DNA of 64,000 nucleotides from Dyadobacter linearis (lineage in GTDB: Bacteria; Bacteroidota; Bacteroidia; Cytophagales; Spirosomataceae), in NCBI RefSeq assembly GCF_907165045.1, contig NZ_CAJRAU010000001.1, positions 496,001 through 560,000 on the forward strand. The letters run 5' to 3'. Below the pieces are notes generated by a model. The model searched no databases and had not been told where the DNA came from. It saw nothing but the letters and a program-made list of their open reading frames with translations. The position numbers and the translations under genes were made by a program. How positions within the stretch are numbered: position 1 is the stretch's first letter; each line of letters starts with the position of its first letter. Shown here piece after piece: positions 45,501 to 53,100 of this stretch.

Positions 45501-45938
45501 TTGAAAGTCGCAGAAGCTCCGGACCAGAGTTATCAGTGGCAACTCAACGGAACCGATATTCCCGGTGCGACCAGCCCGGTATGGATGGCTTCGCAGAGCG
45601 GCGAGTACCGTGTCATCATTTCAAACGACGGAGGCTGTGCATTGCGATCTGAGATGATTCCTGTGACGATTGATCAGCCGAACGAGGTTACCCTATTGCA
45701 AAATAACCCAAACCCGGCCGGCTCTTCCACAGATATTTCCTTTTATCTGCCTACTCAGACAGAAGTAGCGCTTGAATTATTCAACCTGCGCGGACAGAAA
45801 ATTATGCAACTTCAAAAAGGCGATCTGGCACCCGGCTGGCACTTCTCGAACGTGAATGCAGCCAACCTGCCAAGCGGCATTTATGTGTACAGACTGAAAG
45901 CAGGAAATACAGAGAAAGCATTGAAAATGATCAAATAA
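42561..45938 (+). CDS. Secreted T9SS zinc metalloprotease with propeller-like region
   Basis: The 1125-residue protein has a signal peptide (to IAAAQ), a reprolysin-like metalloprotease domain with the zinc motif HELGHTLGSPHTH at residues about 185-197, then Ig/fibronectin-like and beta-propeller-like repeats (IWAVTDQGNVWKF, LWAASFNFW) and a C-terminal sorting domain starting at NNPNPAGSSTDISFYLP and ending GIYVYRLKAGNTEKALKMIK. The tail is the type A signal of the type IX secretion system. It is an extracellular or surface protease. Its 3-prime end stops 3 bases before ruvC. Confidence 0.93.
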   Translation: MNAISTGRSLLIFLFFFIFKIAAAQQNLPVCATNDSLSDARLAKYAQLSDLTRARTSAGERLEYRLGIDINYDTYVAYNGDKDKLTKEAYRFIQAASDIFEREINVKLTISYIQIWDQPEPYVFTNDFEYFTHVLNYWTLNRFEERDAVVGFSVRNGWFYGGYRMCTSNFPVPGNSYIDVDLLCHELGHTLGSPHTHSCSWPGGPIDRCTNVEGATSECEDGYQEYVNGSIMSYCRSVLSFHPLCRNLMRDYAEGKIEPTFKLGAFTEQPSEPAALSLRDPNPDATISTPSFDWKAAFRADRYRFQIAKDQAFTQIVEDTLIRQSYFQSRGQSEGSYFSRYRAENDIKAEEWSQSVRFTIAPFSTSTAPPLLFDARIISARNLTGYFYAFAGISHYEVEITDVNARESFTRSFETLAGAQQSFSILHPYEWYKQFIVRLRVQKNNVWGEWSAVYPLSQSWTNTFGSANQVTKTSSTPILTTTLSKGTFHPGPITGYLEVATDNKFSNIVHRDSMASNAINSWNSTKMLYRPDLQENSSYHVRSRIKWAPKSYSEWENLQLSTGFKDQRFRYLGVVSPNLQEPGYTAMFRNRFVKGVDKMYVHSITAGYYESGDLDQWDTYISSTTNGKSPNNLQFFGINRNGTIYMMDLANNMVVKTGNSYERYLQPEKFYSNGLCPLAVTENSGVFFVTGDRGIGRFQEGNWYFYGQETFGTTRLMTVTSDPDDHIWAVTDQGNVWKFYNNNWSQHSFIPEGYRVTGLAFDQNKLPTAYGEFGIRQLNSANNSWEMIEAIAPQSIRKVVFDKNNRLWAASFNFWDDTNIQQSLISYKDGIANVYTDGLDMLRENFDIEYFNEKLLILTGGAELHTFDENKIQRFEPKAGYCTGENVALTITSNSTFSKNKSATVEIRNMEKGNITSIPVQVENGLISFQLPETIAKGTYALKTIFTYPALESNESGSFQIQPPEIVNVKVEKNGLFKTALKVAEAPDQSYQWQLNGTDIPGATSPVWMASQSGEYRVIISNDGGCALRSEMIPVTIDQPNEVTLLQNNPNPAGSSTDISFYLPTQTEVALELFNLRGQKIMQLQKGDLAPGWHFSNVNAANLPSGIYVYRLKAGNTEKALKMIK

Positions 45939-45941
45939 TGC

Positions 45942-46535
45942 TCATTTCACGCGGTTGGGGTTTTCGGTAACGAATGCGCCCCAACCGCCTTTTTTCGACT
46001 TTTTAGCAGAGCCGGTCGCGCTCGCGGCTGGTGAATTGGCGTGGTACTGGTGACATATCGCGATCGCAATTCCGTCGGTAGCATCCATAAACTCCCTGTT
46101 CAGCTCCATTTTTAATATTTTTTCCAACATATAAGCGACCTGCTCCTTGGAAGCATTTCCGCTCCCTGTCACCGATTGCTTCACTTTCTTGGGCGAATAC
46201 TCCACGATGGGGATATTCCGGGCCAATGCAGCCGCCATTGCCACGCCTTGTGCACGTCCCAGTTTTAGCATCGACTGCGCATTTTTTCCATAAAAAGGAT
46301 CCTCGATCGCCATTTCGTCAGGCAGGTAATCTTCGATCAGCTGGGTAATGCGCTCAAAGATTTTCTTCAACTTCAATTCGTGGGTAGTATATTTGCTCAA
46401 ATGAATTACCCCATATTGAACGAGAGAAATTTGCTGATTTTTCACCGATATCACACCATATCCCATCACCTGCGTACCGGGATCCACACCAATAATAATC
46501 TTCTCGGAAACTTCGGTCTGCTGCAAATTCATCAT
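45942..46535 (-). CDS. ruvC: Holliday junction endodeoxyribonuclease RuvC
   Basis: The start at 46535 (MMNLQQTEVSEKIIIGVDPG) gives 197 residues; the ORF extension to 46628 is hydrophobic-poor and lies over the divergent gene. Catalytic acids: Asp in IIIGVDPGTQVMGYG, Glu in EMAIEDPFYGKNAQS, Asp residues in DATDGIAIAICH. C-terminal tail KKSKKGGWGAFVTENPNRVK is extra. It resolves Holliday junctions. Its start codon is head to head with the divergent gene at 46534. Confidence 0.95.
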   Translation of the reverse strand: MMNLQQTEVSEKIIIGVDPGTQVMGYGVISVKNQQISLVQYGVIHLSKYTTHELKLKKIFERITQLIEDYLPDEMAIEDPFYGKNAQSMLKLGRAQGVAMAAALARNIPIVEYSPKKVKQSVTGSGNASKEQVAYMLEKILKMELNREFMDATDGIAIAICHQYHANSPAASATGSAKKSKKGGWGAFVTENPNRVK

Positions 46536-47535
46536 GGTGCAAGATAACGAACTCTCCCCTCCAAAAGAAGGAACCAAGCGGTTAAACCTGCTCTGGCTGA
46601 TCAAGCTGGCGGTAACGCTGCTGATCATCAGTTATATCTATAAAACCTTTCAGAACGAGCAGAAAGGCATTACTGACATCGGCGAAGTGCTTAAAACCGT
46701 CCTGCTCCCTGCGCACCTTTCTTTGCTGCTATTCATCCTCCTGCTCGTCCCGGCCAACTGGGCGCTGGAAAGTTTGAAATGGCAGCGACTTGCGCAAAAG
46801 GTCCTTCCCATGACATTCAAAGAGGCCTTACGCGGAACACTTACGGGACTGGCAGTGGGCGTGGCCGCTCCTGCACAATTGGGAGATACCATCGGCCGGA
46901 TCGCCGCATTGAAATCCGACAAAAGGCTTGAAGCGATCGGGGCTGCGCTGGTTTCAAACGGTATCCAGTTCCTCGTTTCAGTAACAGCCGGAGCCACCGG
47001 TTGGTTTTTGTTAAAAGAAAAACTGACGCTGTCCGACACGGGCAAAACGGCTGTCGATATATTGATTTTCACCATTCTCGGACTTAGTTTTCTGTTACTC
47101 GCATTCCGGGCAAAGCTCACCGACTGGCATCCGAATCGGCCGCTATTCAAAAAAATATATTCTTACATTCGAATAATTGGAAGCTATTCGGCGGCGGAAC
47201 TTGGTGCCGCAACATGCTTTGGAGCACTCAGGTATCTCATTTTCCTGAGTCAGTTCGTATTAACGTTGTCTCTTTTCGACCTGCCCGTTGCACCGCTGCA
47301 CCTTGCTGCCTGCGTTTCTCTGATATTTCTTGCCAAAACCCTTATCCCTGCGATTAATGTGCTGGGCGATCTCGGGTTAAGGGAATTTACTGCGCTCATC
47401 GTATTCGCATCCTATCAAGTGCCGCCGGAAAAGATTATCGCGGCGACATTTCTGGTATGGATAGTTAATGTGCTCGGCCCGATCCTGGTCGGCATTTACC
47501 TGATCTGGGAGAGCAAATGGAAACAAATCAAGTGA
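46534..47535 (+). CDS. Lysylphosphatidylglycerol synthetase/flippase-like (UPF0104) membrane protein
   Basis: The 333-residue protein has about eight transmembrane helices and the UPF0104/LPG_synthase_TM layout: ALESLKWQRLAQKVLPMTFKEALRGTLTG in pieces (WQRLAQKVLPMTFKEALRG), GVAAPAQLGDTIGRIAALKS and KTLIPAINVLGDLGLREFTA. Such proteins are flippase-like or associate with lipid synthases. It probably acts with the downstream glycosyltransferase (10-base gap). Translation start overlaps the ruvC start on the opposite strand. Confidence 0.88.
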   Translation: MVQDNELSPPKEGTKRLNLLWLIKLAVTLLIISYIYKTFQNEQKGITDIGEVLKTVLLPAHLSLLLFILLLVPANWALESLKWQRLAQKVLPMTFKEALRGTLTGLAVGVAAPAQLGDTIGRIAALKSDKRLEAIGAALVSNGIQFLVSVTAGATGWFLLKEKLTLSDTGKTAVDILIFTILGLSFLLLAFRAKLTDWHPNRPLFKKIYSYIRIIGSYSAAELGAATCFGALRYLIFLSQFVLTLSLFDLPVAPLHLAACVSLIFLAKTLIPAINVLGDLGLREFTALIVFASYQVPPEKIIAATFLVWIVNVLGPILVGIYLIWESKWKQIK

Positions 47536-47545
47536 CAATGCATTC

Positions 47546-48697
47546 ATGATCGAACAATATCTGCTTTCCTGGCTGGTTCCTACACTTTGGCTGTTAGCAG
47601 CGAGCTATGCCGTTTTCACACTGCTTTTGCTTTTCTTTTGGTCTAAAATAAAAACCCCGGCACATGTACCTGGCGAGAATAATGCTACTATTTCGGTAGT
47701 GATTCCAGTGAGAAATGAGGCCGCCAATATCCTACTTCTCCTGCAAGATCTGGTTTCGCAGACTTTCCCGCACGAAAGGTTTCAGGTTTTAGTCATGAAT
47801 GATAACTCGACCGACGAAACAGCGGCGCTGGTGGAAGAATTTGCAAGAAAAAACCGGCTTGATATTCAACTGATCAATCTACCCGATACGCCCACTACCT
47901 CCCCGAAAAAACGTGCGATCGAAACCGCTATCTCCAACGCAACCGGCTCACTGATAGTCACTACCGACGGAGATTGCCGCGTTGGGCCGGATTGGTTGAA
48001 TGCAATTTCAACCTGCCACGCGTCTACCAATGCAAAATTGGTCAGCTCTCCCGTCACCTTTGCCCCAGCCAATAGTCTGACCGATCATTTGCAGGTCGTG
48101 GAATTTTCAAGTCTGATCGGTAGCGGCGCGAGTGCAATAGAAGCTGGCTTCCCCTCTCTCTGCAACGGGGCAAATCTGGCTTACGAAAAACAGGCTTTTA
48201 TAGATGTAGGCGGATATGACGGGGTGAGGCACATTGCTTCCGGCGACGATGAGTTCTTAATGCACAAGATCGCAGCCAGATTTCCCGGCTCGGTTCATTT
48301 CCTGAAAGATCAGCGCGCCATAGTGAATACGCAGCCGCATTACCGCTGGAAAGATTTCTTTCGCCAGCGCAAACGCTGGGCGAGTAAATGGAAGCACTAC
48401 CAAACCGCCACGCCGCTCGTCCTCGCGCTCTACGTATTTTCCTGCAACCTGTCTGTGATCTTAGCCGGCATTTTGTGGGCATTTGGTATGCTCGAAACGA
48501 CTTCTCTTTTGGGAATACTTGCCCTTAAAAATATTCCGGAATGGCTGTTTCTAGGCAGTATACTAACTTTTTTGGGCAAATCGAGATCAATTGTTTTCAT
48601 TCCAATTACCCAAATCATTTACCCATTCTACGTCTGCTTTTTCGGCTTAGCTGCACAAAAACCTACTTATAACTGGAAAGGCCGAAAGTTGGTTTGA
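47546..48697 (+). CDS. Membrane family 2 glycosyltransferase
   Basis: The 383-residue protein has an N-terminal transmembrane helix (WLVPTLWLLAASYAVFTLLL), a GT2 domain (TISVVIPVRNEAANILLLLQ, MNDNSTDET, TTDGDCRVGPDWL) and the Q-x-x-R-W motif as FRQRKRWASKW, then two or three C-terminal helices. This is a processive or hydroxypropanoyl-type GT2 layout typical of cell-surface sugar transfer. It probably forms a unit with the flippase-like gene. Confidence 0.9.
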   Translation: MIEQYLLSWLVPTLWLLAASYAVFTLLLLFFWSKIKTPAHVPGENNATISVVIPVRNEAANILLLLQDLVSQTFPHERFQVLVMNDNSTDETAALVEEFARKNRLDIQLINLPDTPTTSPKKRAIETAISNATGSLIVTTDGDCRVGPDWLNAISTCHASTNAKLVSSPVTFAPANSLTDHLQVVEFSSLIGSGASAIEAGFPSLCNGANLAYEKQAFIDVGGYDGVRHIASGDDEFLMHKIAARFPGSVHFLKDQRAIVNTQPHYRWKDFFRQRKRWASKWKHYQTATPLVLALYVFSCNLSVILAGILWAFGMLETTSLLGILALKNIPEWLFLGSILTFLGKSRSIVFIPITQIIYPFYVCFFGLAAQKPTYNWKGRKLV

Positions 48698-48712
48698 ATG
48701 GGACAGCCCCAC

Positions 48713-48747
48713 AAAAAAAACTGCCCGCAGACTGCGAGCAGTTTTTA
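48713..48747. terminator. Bidirectional terminator between GT2 and choice-of-anchor genes
   Basis: AAACTGC-CCGCAG-A-CTGCGA-GCAGTTT (48718-48744) flanked by A8 and T5 can terminate both convergent genes. Confidence 0.85.
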
Positions 48748-48775
48748 AGAAGTTCACATAACGCTTAAGACTTAA

Positions 48776-50875
48776 CTATTTCTTTAAAAGCTTTGAGGTG
48801 TACTTGCCTTCTGCATTGACCACATTTACAATATAGAGTCCCTGCGCGAAAGCCTGCACGTTGATTTTCAATTCGGTCTGTCCCTGAATCGGAGTAGCAA
48901 AATACATTTGTTTTCCCGATAAGCTTAATATCTCTACCTTTTTTACAGCTGAGAAACTTTTCACATTCACCTCATCCTGAGTTGGGTTAGGATAAAAATC
49001 GACAGATAATCTCGCATCGCAGCTCCCTGCATCCACACTTCTGATCGCGCTGTATTCAAACGATTCGTCGGTGTCTACCTGCTGCAAACGGTAGTAGTAA
49101 TGTTTTGCAGGAGCAGTTTCAGCGGAGAATGGCGAATCAGAGAAACGATATTCTTTTTGAGCAGGATTGTAATCAATGCGGGCCAGTGGCGCAAAGTCCC
49201 TTGCATCTGTCGAGCGCTGAACTACAAAGTGTGAGAAATCAGACGCTTCTGTCACAACCCATTTCAATTCTGCATCGCAATTTTTATTTTCCGCTGTGAA
49301 GCTTGCAAGTGTTACAGGCAACGTAGTCGGAGGAGGGCTGGTGTAGCATGTTCCGATTGAAGCCGGGTATTTCACTTCGATAATTTTCCATGGGTCAACC
49401 GTTACACGTATCGTCGCGCCATCCTGGCGAAGTGAAGACCAGCGATCTTCTACTTCCTCCCATTTGTTTCCATTTTTCTCAAATCCAGGCCACGCAACGC
49501 CGTTTCCTTCCAGATCAATAGATGCACCCGGGAATAGAACGCTTCCTGTTAAAGGTAGATCTGAGTCTTCATGAACAATCTTTCCGTCTGCGTTGATCCA
49601 TTCGATTTTCGCAAACTTACCCGTCGCGTCGAAATTAGAAGGGGTAATCGTGTAATCCAGATACGGTGCATTTTTCTCGCATTTCGAGTGGACCTTCACT
49701 GAGATTGTCTTTTCAGCCGGCTCTGGAACAGAAGGAAGGAATGGCCAAAAGTGGATCTCGTCGCCATTGTGAGCGAATTTCTTTGCAATGATCTGGCCAT
49801 TGATATTGCCATTGTTTTGTTTCACAAGTTCCGCCTGCGGAGTGAAAAGCGTACCATGAATTACACTTCCTGTAACAGTCACACTTTTCGTTGCATCCGG
49901 AAAGTTGTAGATCACATAACTGCCCTGTGGGTCTGACAAGCCACCTACGTTTGGAAATTTAATGCTGCTATTACCTCCTCTCGATGCACAGAAAGTTGGG
50001 AAATCGACGATATTGATAATTAAACCAAATCCTCCGCCACCTGCTGCATATTGTTCTTCGGTAGTTCCAAGCTGCGGCCCGGAAGGAATATTCTCGAAAT
50101 TGATATTATTGATGCTATTCCAAACTTCCGCTGAAACTGTCAATACATTGATTGCATTCGGGTTGACACGGATCTTAGGGTTCTGATCGAATTTGCTCGG
50201 GTTGTTGTAAGGTCCCATTTCAGCTCCTTCGATGATCCCGCCATTCTGGTTACGGATCGGCAGGTTGTCTTCCAGGTCTTTCAAATGACCCGATCTTTTA
50301 ATAAGTGTTGTAAAGGCGCCATCGATATCGATCTGATTTTCACCGTTTCCAAATACGTTTTCGAAAATCGGATTGTAAGATTCACCTACTTTCTGACCAG
50401 CTTTAAAATCATTGACGCTTGCATTCAGCTGAATATTCGGCTGACTGTCCCAATCACCATTGATATCGGTGATGCGGATGGTGGATTCGGCATTGTTTCT
50501 GTCTTTGTACCAGATTTTAAGATTGTTCAGATCGGATGCATTGGGTGTCCCGTTTCCGATCTTTAAGTAATTCTGGCCGTTGATCTGCAAGGTACCGCTG
50601 TTGAGCCTTACACCGCCGCGAACTGCAAGACCGATGGAAACGCCATCTACGAAAAATGCACCGTGTCTTTTATCGAAGCTGATCTGATATTGATTGGAAA
50701 TTAAATTTCCCCCAACTGCGATCGGACCTTCTGTTTCATTTGGCGCAAGTGTTAAATCGCCGTGAATGAATATATTAAATCTGTGAGCGGCGGCGGTTGG
50801 ACTTTGAGCGCGGACTGGACTAAAATTGATTGCTATTATAGCAAGGAAGCTAATGAGTAAACGTTTGACGGACAT
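48776..50875 (-). CDS. Choice-of-anchor A domain protein with T9SS sorting tail
   Basis: Start at ATG 50875 (MSVKRLLISFLAIIAINFSP) gives 699 residues with a signal peptide cleaved after VRAQ. Residues about 30-330 form the choice-of-anchor A domain (FNIFIHGDLTLAPNETEGPI, AVGGNLISNQYQ). The middle is beta-rich, and the C-terminus is a Por secretion tail (DFYPNPTQDEVNVKSF, ALGLYIVNVVN-like GLYIVNVVNAEGKYTSKLLK). It is a secreted adhesin-like surface protein whose ligand is unknown. Two Gly/Asn-rich blocks point to a cell-wall or matrix role. Confidence 0.88.
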   Translation of the reverse strand: MSVKRLLISFLAIIAINFSPVRAQSPTAAAHRFNIFIHGDLTLAPNETEGPIAVGGNLISNQYQISFDKRHGAFFVDGVSIGLAVRGGVRLNSGTLQINGQNYLKIGNGTPNASDLNNLKIWYKDRNNAESTIRITDINGDWDSQPNIQLNASVNDFKAGQKVGESYNPIFENVFGNGENQIDIDGAFTTLIKRSGHLKDLEDNLPIRNQNGGIIEGAEMGPYNNPSKFDQNPKIRVNPNAINVLTVSAEVWNSINNINFENIPSGPQLGTTEEQYAAGGGGFGLIINIVDFPTFCASRGGNSSIKFPNVGGLSDPQGSYVIYNFPDATKSVTVTGSVIHGTLFTPQAELVKQNNGNINGQIIAKKFAHNGDEIHFWPFLPSVPEPAEKTISVKVHSKCEKNAPYLDYTITPSNFDATGKFAKIEWINADGKIVHEDSDLPLTGSVLFPGASIDLEGNGVAWPGFEKNGNKWEEVEDRWSSLRQDGATIRVTVDPWKIIEVKYPASIGTCYTSPPPTTLPVTLASFTAENKNCDAELKWVVTEASDFSHFVVQRSTDARDFAPLARIDYNPAQKEYRFSDSPFSAETAPAKHYYYRLQQVDTDESFEYSAIRSVDAGSCDARLSVDFYPNPTQDEVNVKSFSAVKKVEILSLSGKQMYFATPIQGQTELKINVQAFAQGLYIVNVVNAEGKYTSKLLKK

Positions 50876-51258
50876 TGTTGAGTTGGGTTTTTGATTTCTC
50901 AACGAAATTATGCCGACTCAAAAAAACAATAATTCTTTTTGTGACCATCCCGGATAAGTTTGGGGTCACTTCTCCGATTTCGGGGGTTATACAAGATCAA
51001 AAATTGTACTATATCTGTAAACTGCGTATATACCTCACTAACTATCTAGCAAAACCATTGTAGGTTCTTTATATTCAATATCGTTATAATTTCTACACTA
51101 ACATCACAAAATCGCCTTACTAAAATCAAATTTCATTACGAATTAACTCATAAATGATTCTGATTCGCTTTTAATGCGATTTTAATAATAGCATTTTGCC
51201 TAGACGAAACGACTTATTGTCCTGCTATTCCGAAAATCAGCATTCTTCGGTCATCCAA
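50876..51258. other. Intergenic region of 383 bp without genes
   Basis: AT-rich spacer between the choice-of-anchor gene and the S24 regulator. It contains a weak hairpin (GTGACC 50941-50946 with GGTCAC 50964-50969) in the leader of the choice-of-anchor gene and no recognisable RNA gene, open frame or full promoter. Confidence 0.6.
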
Positions 51259-52077
51259 TTATTTGTATACTCCCCGACCCTTGATTTCCTTGATCTCGTT
51301 CTGCATATCCTGCAACATCCGCATCAATTGCTGCATGTCCGACTGCGGCTCGGGAAGCTGCTTGCTGTGGAAACTGTAATATTCCCAAAACTCGATCACA
51401 TCCGAAATCGGGACGGTGTAGGCGAAATATTGTTTGTTAAAAGATTGTAATAGTACAGTACCATCATTATTAATAGTAACCTGCTTGAAAACAAAGTCCT
51501 GATCACCTCTCAGAATAACAATGCAAGGAGTTTCCGGCTTGATCGTAGTCCAGTCCTGGATGTAGCGCGTGATGATATCACTGCCCTCCGGCACCGGCAG
51601 CATAGAATCCCCCACTGTCGGGAACATCCTGAAAGTCCCGTTCTTAGGTACAGTAGGCAAGTTGAACCTCGGCAGCGTCGCCAGAAACTCAGGATCTGCG
51701 TAACCTGACCGGTAACCCGCTTTGGCATGAACAGGCACATATTCTATATTTTCCTGCTCTTCCTTATCGACTGTAATGGCCAGAACGCGAATCTGATCGC
51801 CCTTCATAAATAACTCACTTCCCACTTCCAGGTCCTTGATCTTCTGCCCTGAAAGCTTCGTCAGATCCATTTTAAGGATACTGTCAATGCTCATTCGGAA
51901 AAACTCAGAGAAATTGATAAGATCATCGATCGTAGGGTTAGCTGTACGCCCGCTCTCGTGCGCATTCAGCTTTACCCTGCTAATCCCCAACTTTTCCGCA
52001 AGAGCCTCCTGGCTTAATTTTTGACGCAGACGCAAGAACTTAATGTTAACCGACCAAAATATTTCCTGAGTTTTCAT
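51259..52077 (-). CDS. LexA/CI-like S24 regulator with N-terminal HTH
   Basis: The 272-residue protein has an XRE-type helix-turn-helix (residues 10-70: KLSQEALAEKLGISRVKLNA) and an S24 self-cleaving domain. The predicted cleavage site is Ala120-Gly121 in HAKAGY, nucleophile Ser158 in TVGDSMLP and base Lys198 in FVFKQV; the spacing of 38 and 40 residues matches LexA. The C-terminal tail (coiled coil) is extra. It is divergently transcribed from the B12-type regulator heading the carotenoid operon, so it may affect that operon, but this is inference. Confidence 0.88.
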   Translation of the reverse strand: MKTQEIFWSVNIKFLRLRQKLSQEALAEKLGISRVKLNAHESGRTANPTIDDLINFSEFFRMSIDSILKMDLTKLSGQKIKDLEVGSELFMKGDQIRVLAITVDKEEQENIEYVPVHAKAGYRSGYADPEFLATLPRFNLPTVPKNGTFRMFPTVGDSMLPVPEGSDIITRYIQDWTTIKPETPCIVILRGDQDFVFKQVTINNDGTVLLQSFNKQYFAYTVPISDVIEFWEYYSFHSKQLPEPQSDMQQLMRMLQDMQNEIKEIKGRGVYK

Positions 52078-52086
52078 AAAGAACGA

Positions 52087-52128
52087 TTGATATTTAAGAA
52101 ATCAAATATAAGATATTTTTAATATCAA
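52087..52128. promoter_or_regulatory. Inverted repeats and -7 element ahead of the S24 regulator
   Basis: TTGATATT (52087-52094) and AATATCAA (52121-52128) are reverse complements, with GATATT-N3-AATATC nested at 52112-52126. A minus-strand -7 match TATATTTG (52110-52103) lies between, placing a possible autoregulatory operator over the promoter. Confidence 0.4.
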
Positions 52129-52182
52129 AACATAGTTTGTGTATTTTCTTGGGAAATAATTACAAAAAAGTTTTTGTTTAAG

Positions 52183-52190
52183 TATTTTTG
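52183..52190 (+). promoter_or_regulatory. Candidate -7 element of the carotenoid operon
   Basis: TATTTTTG matches TAnnTTTG and lies 16 bases upstream of the ATG at 52207. No good -33 TTTG at the right distance was found, so this is a weak call, possibly an activator-dependent promoter. Confidence 0.35.
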
Positions 52191-52206
52191 AAAAAAGTTA
52201 AACAAA

Positions 52207-53100
52207 ATGTCATCGTATTCTATCAGGGATCTGGAACGTATCAGCAATACCAAGGCACATACCATTCGTATATGGGAGCAGCGGTACGGACTGCTTACGC
52301 CCGAACGGACTGATACGAATGTGCGGTTTTACGATGACGAACAGTTGAAGAAGTTGCTGAATGTCTGTACCTTACTGAACCACGGAATGAAGATCTCGCG
52401 GATCAGTCAGCTGACAAGGAGGCAGATGACGGAGGAGATAGACAAGATTATTGCCAGCTCTTTGCAAAATGAAGACAATGCCGAAGCGATTGTGAACCGT
52501 GCGCTGATTGCGGCCACGACTTTTGACACCCTTTTGTTTGAAGAAGTCTTTACTGATACAATTAAAAAGTTTGGGCTCAGAAAAACGTACGAGAAAGTCA
52601 TTTATCCCCTGTTGGTCAGGACCGGGCTGATGTGGGTGAAAGATGATCTGCTTCCTTCGCAGGAACACTTTTTATCGAACCTGGTCCGCCAGAAGTTGTT
52701 TGCTGCGATTGACGCGCTTCCACTTGCGGAGAATTCCCCGCAGAAATGGCTGCTGTTTTTGAATGAATATGAGGACCACGAGATCGGGCTGCTTTTTGCA
52801 CATTACCTCATCCGCCAGCGCGGACAACAGGTCGTGTACCTCGGCGCACGCGTCCCGTACCCCGACCTTTCGAACGTTGTGAAGCAATTTCAGCCTACCC
52901 ATATCTGCTCGTTTTTTGTGTCAAACCAGATTTCTGATCAGCTGGATGAATTGCTTCGAAAGCTGACAACTGACTTTAAACAAACGACGATTTGCATTTC
53001 CTGCGGTCAGCCGGATATGCATGAAACGATTTCCAAGTACAAGGTCACACAGATAACATCCATCGACAAATTGATAGAAATGCTGAATTATGCAGAATAA
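52207..53100 (+). CDS. MerR-type regulator with cobalamin-binding domain (CarH/LitR type), head of carotenoid operon
   Basis: The 297-residue protein has a MerR HTH (residues 3-70: YSIRDLERISNTKAHTIRIW) followed by a four-helix and B12-binding domain. W143-x9-E153-H154 matches the CarH signature W-x9-E-H (spacing as in Thermus CarH), and E189-D190-H191-E192-I193-G194 fits the E/D-x-H-x-x-G lower-ligand motif. These are the traits of AdoCbl-dependent light sensors that repress carotenoid genes in the dark. It is the first gene of a unit that continues with crtI (11-base overlap), crtB, idi, crtZ and a lycopene cyclase. The residue after W143 is Val, not His. Confidence 0.9.
   Translation: MSSYSIRDLERISNTKAHTIRIWEQRYGLLTPERTDTNVRFYDDEQLKKLLNVCTLLNHGMKISRISQLTRRQMTEEIDKIIASSLQNEDNAEAIVNRALIAATTFDTLLFEEVFTDTIKKFGLRKTYEKVIYPLLVRTGLMWVKDDLLPSQEHFLSNLVRQKLFAAIDALPLAENSPQKWLLFLNEYEDHEIGLLFAHYLIRQRGQQVVYLGARVPYPDLSNVVKQFQPTHICSFFVSNQISDQLDELLRKLTTDFKQTTICISCGQPDMHETISKYKVTQITSIDKLIEMLNYAE

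Noticed and set aside
45939..45941. Terminator between metalloprotease and ruvC
   Set aside because: Only three bases separate the genes and no hairpin is seen.
50941..50969. Riboswitch or terminator in the 383-bp spacer
   Set aside because: The stem is short and has no T-tract or conserved core.
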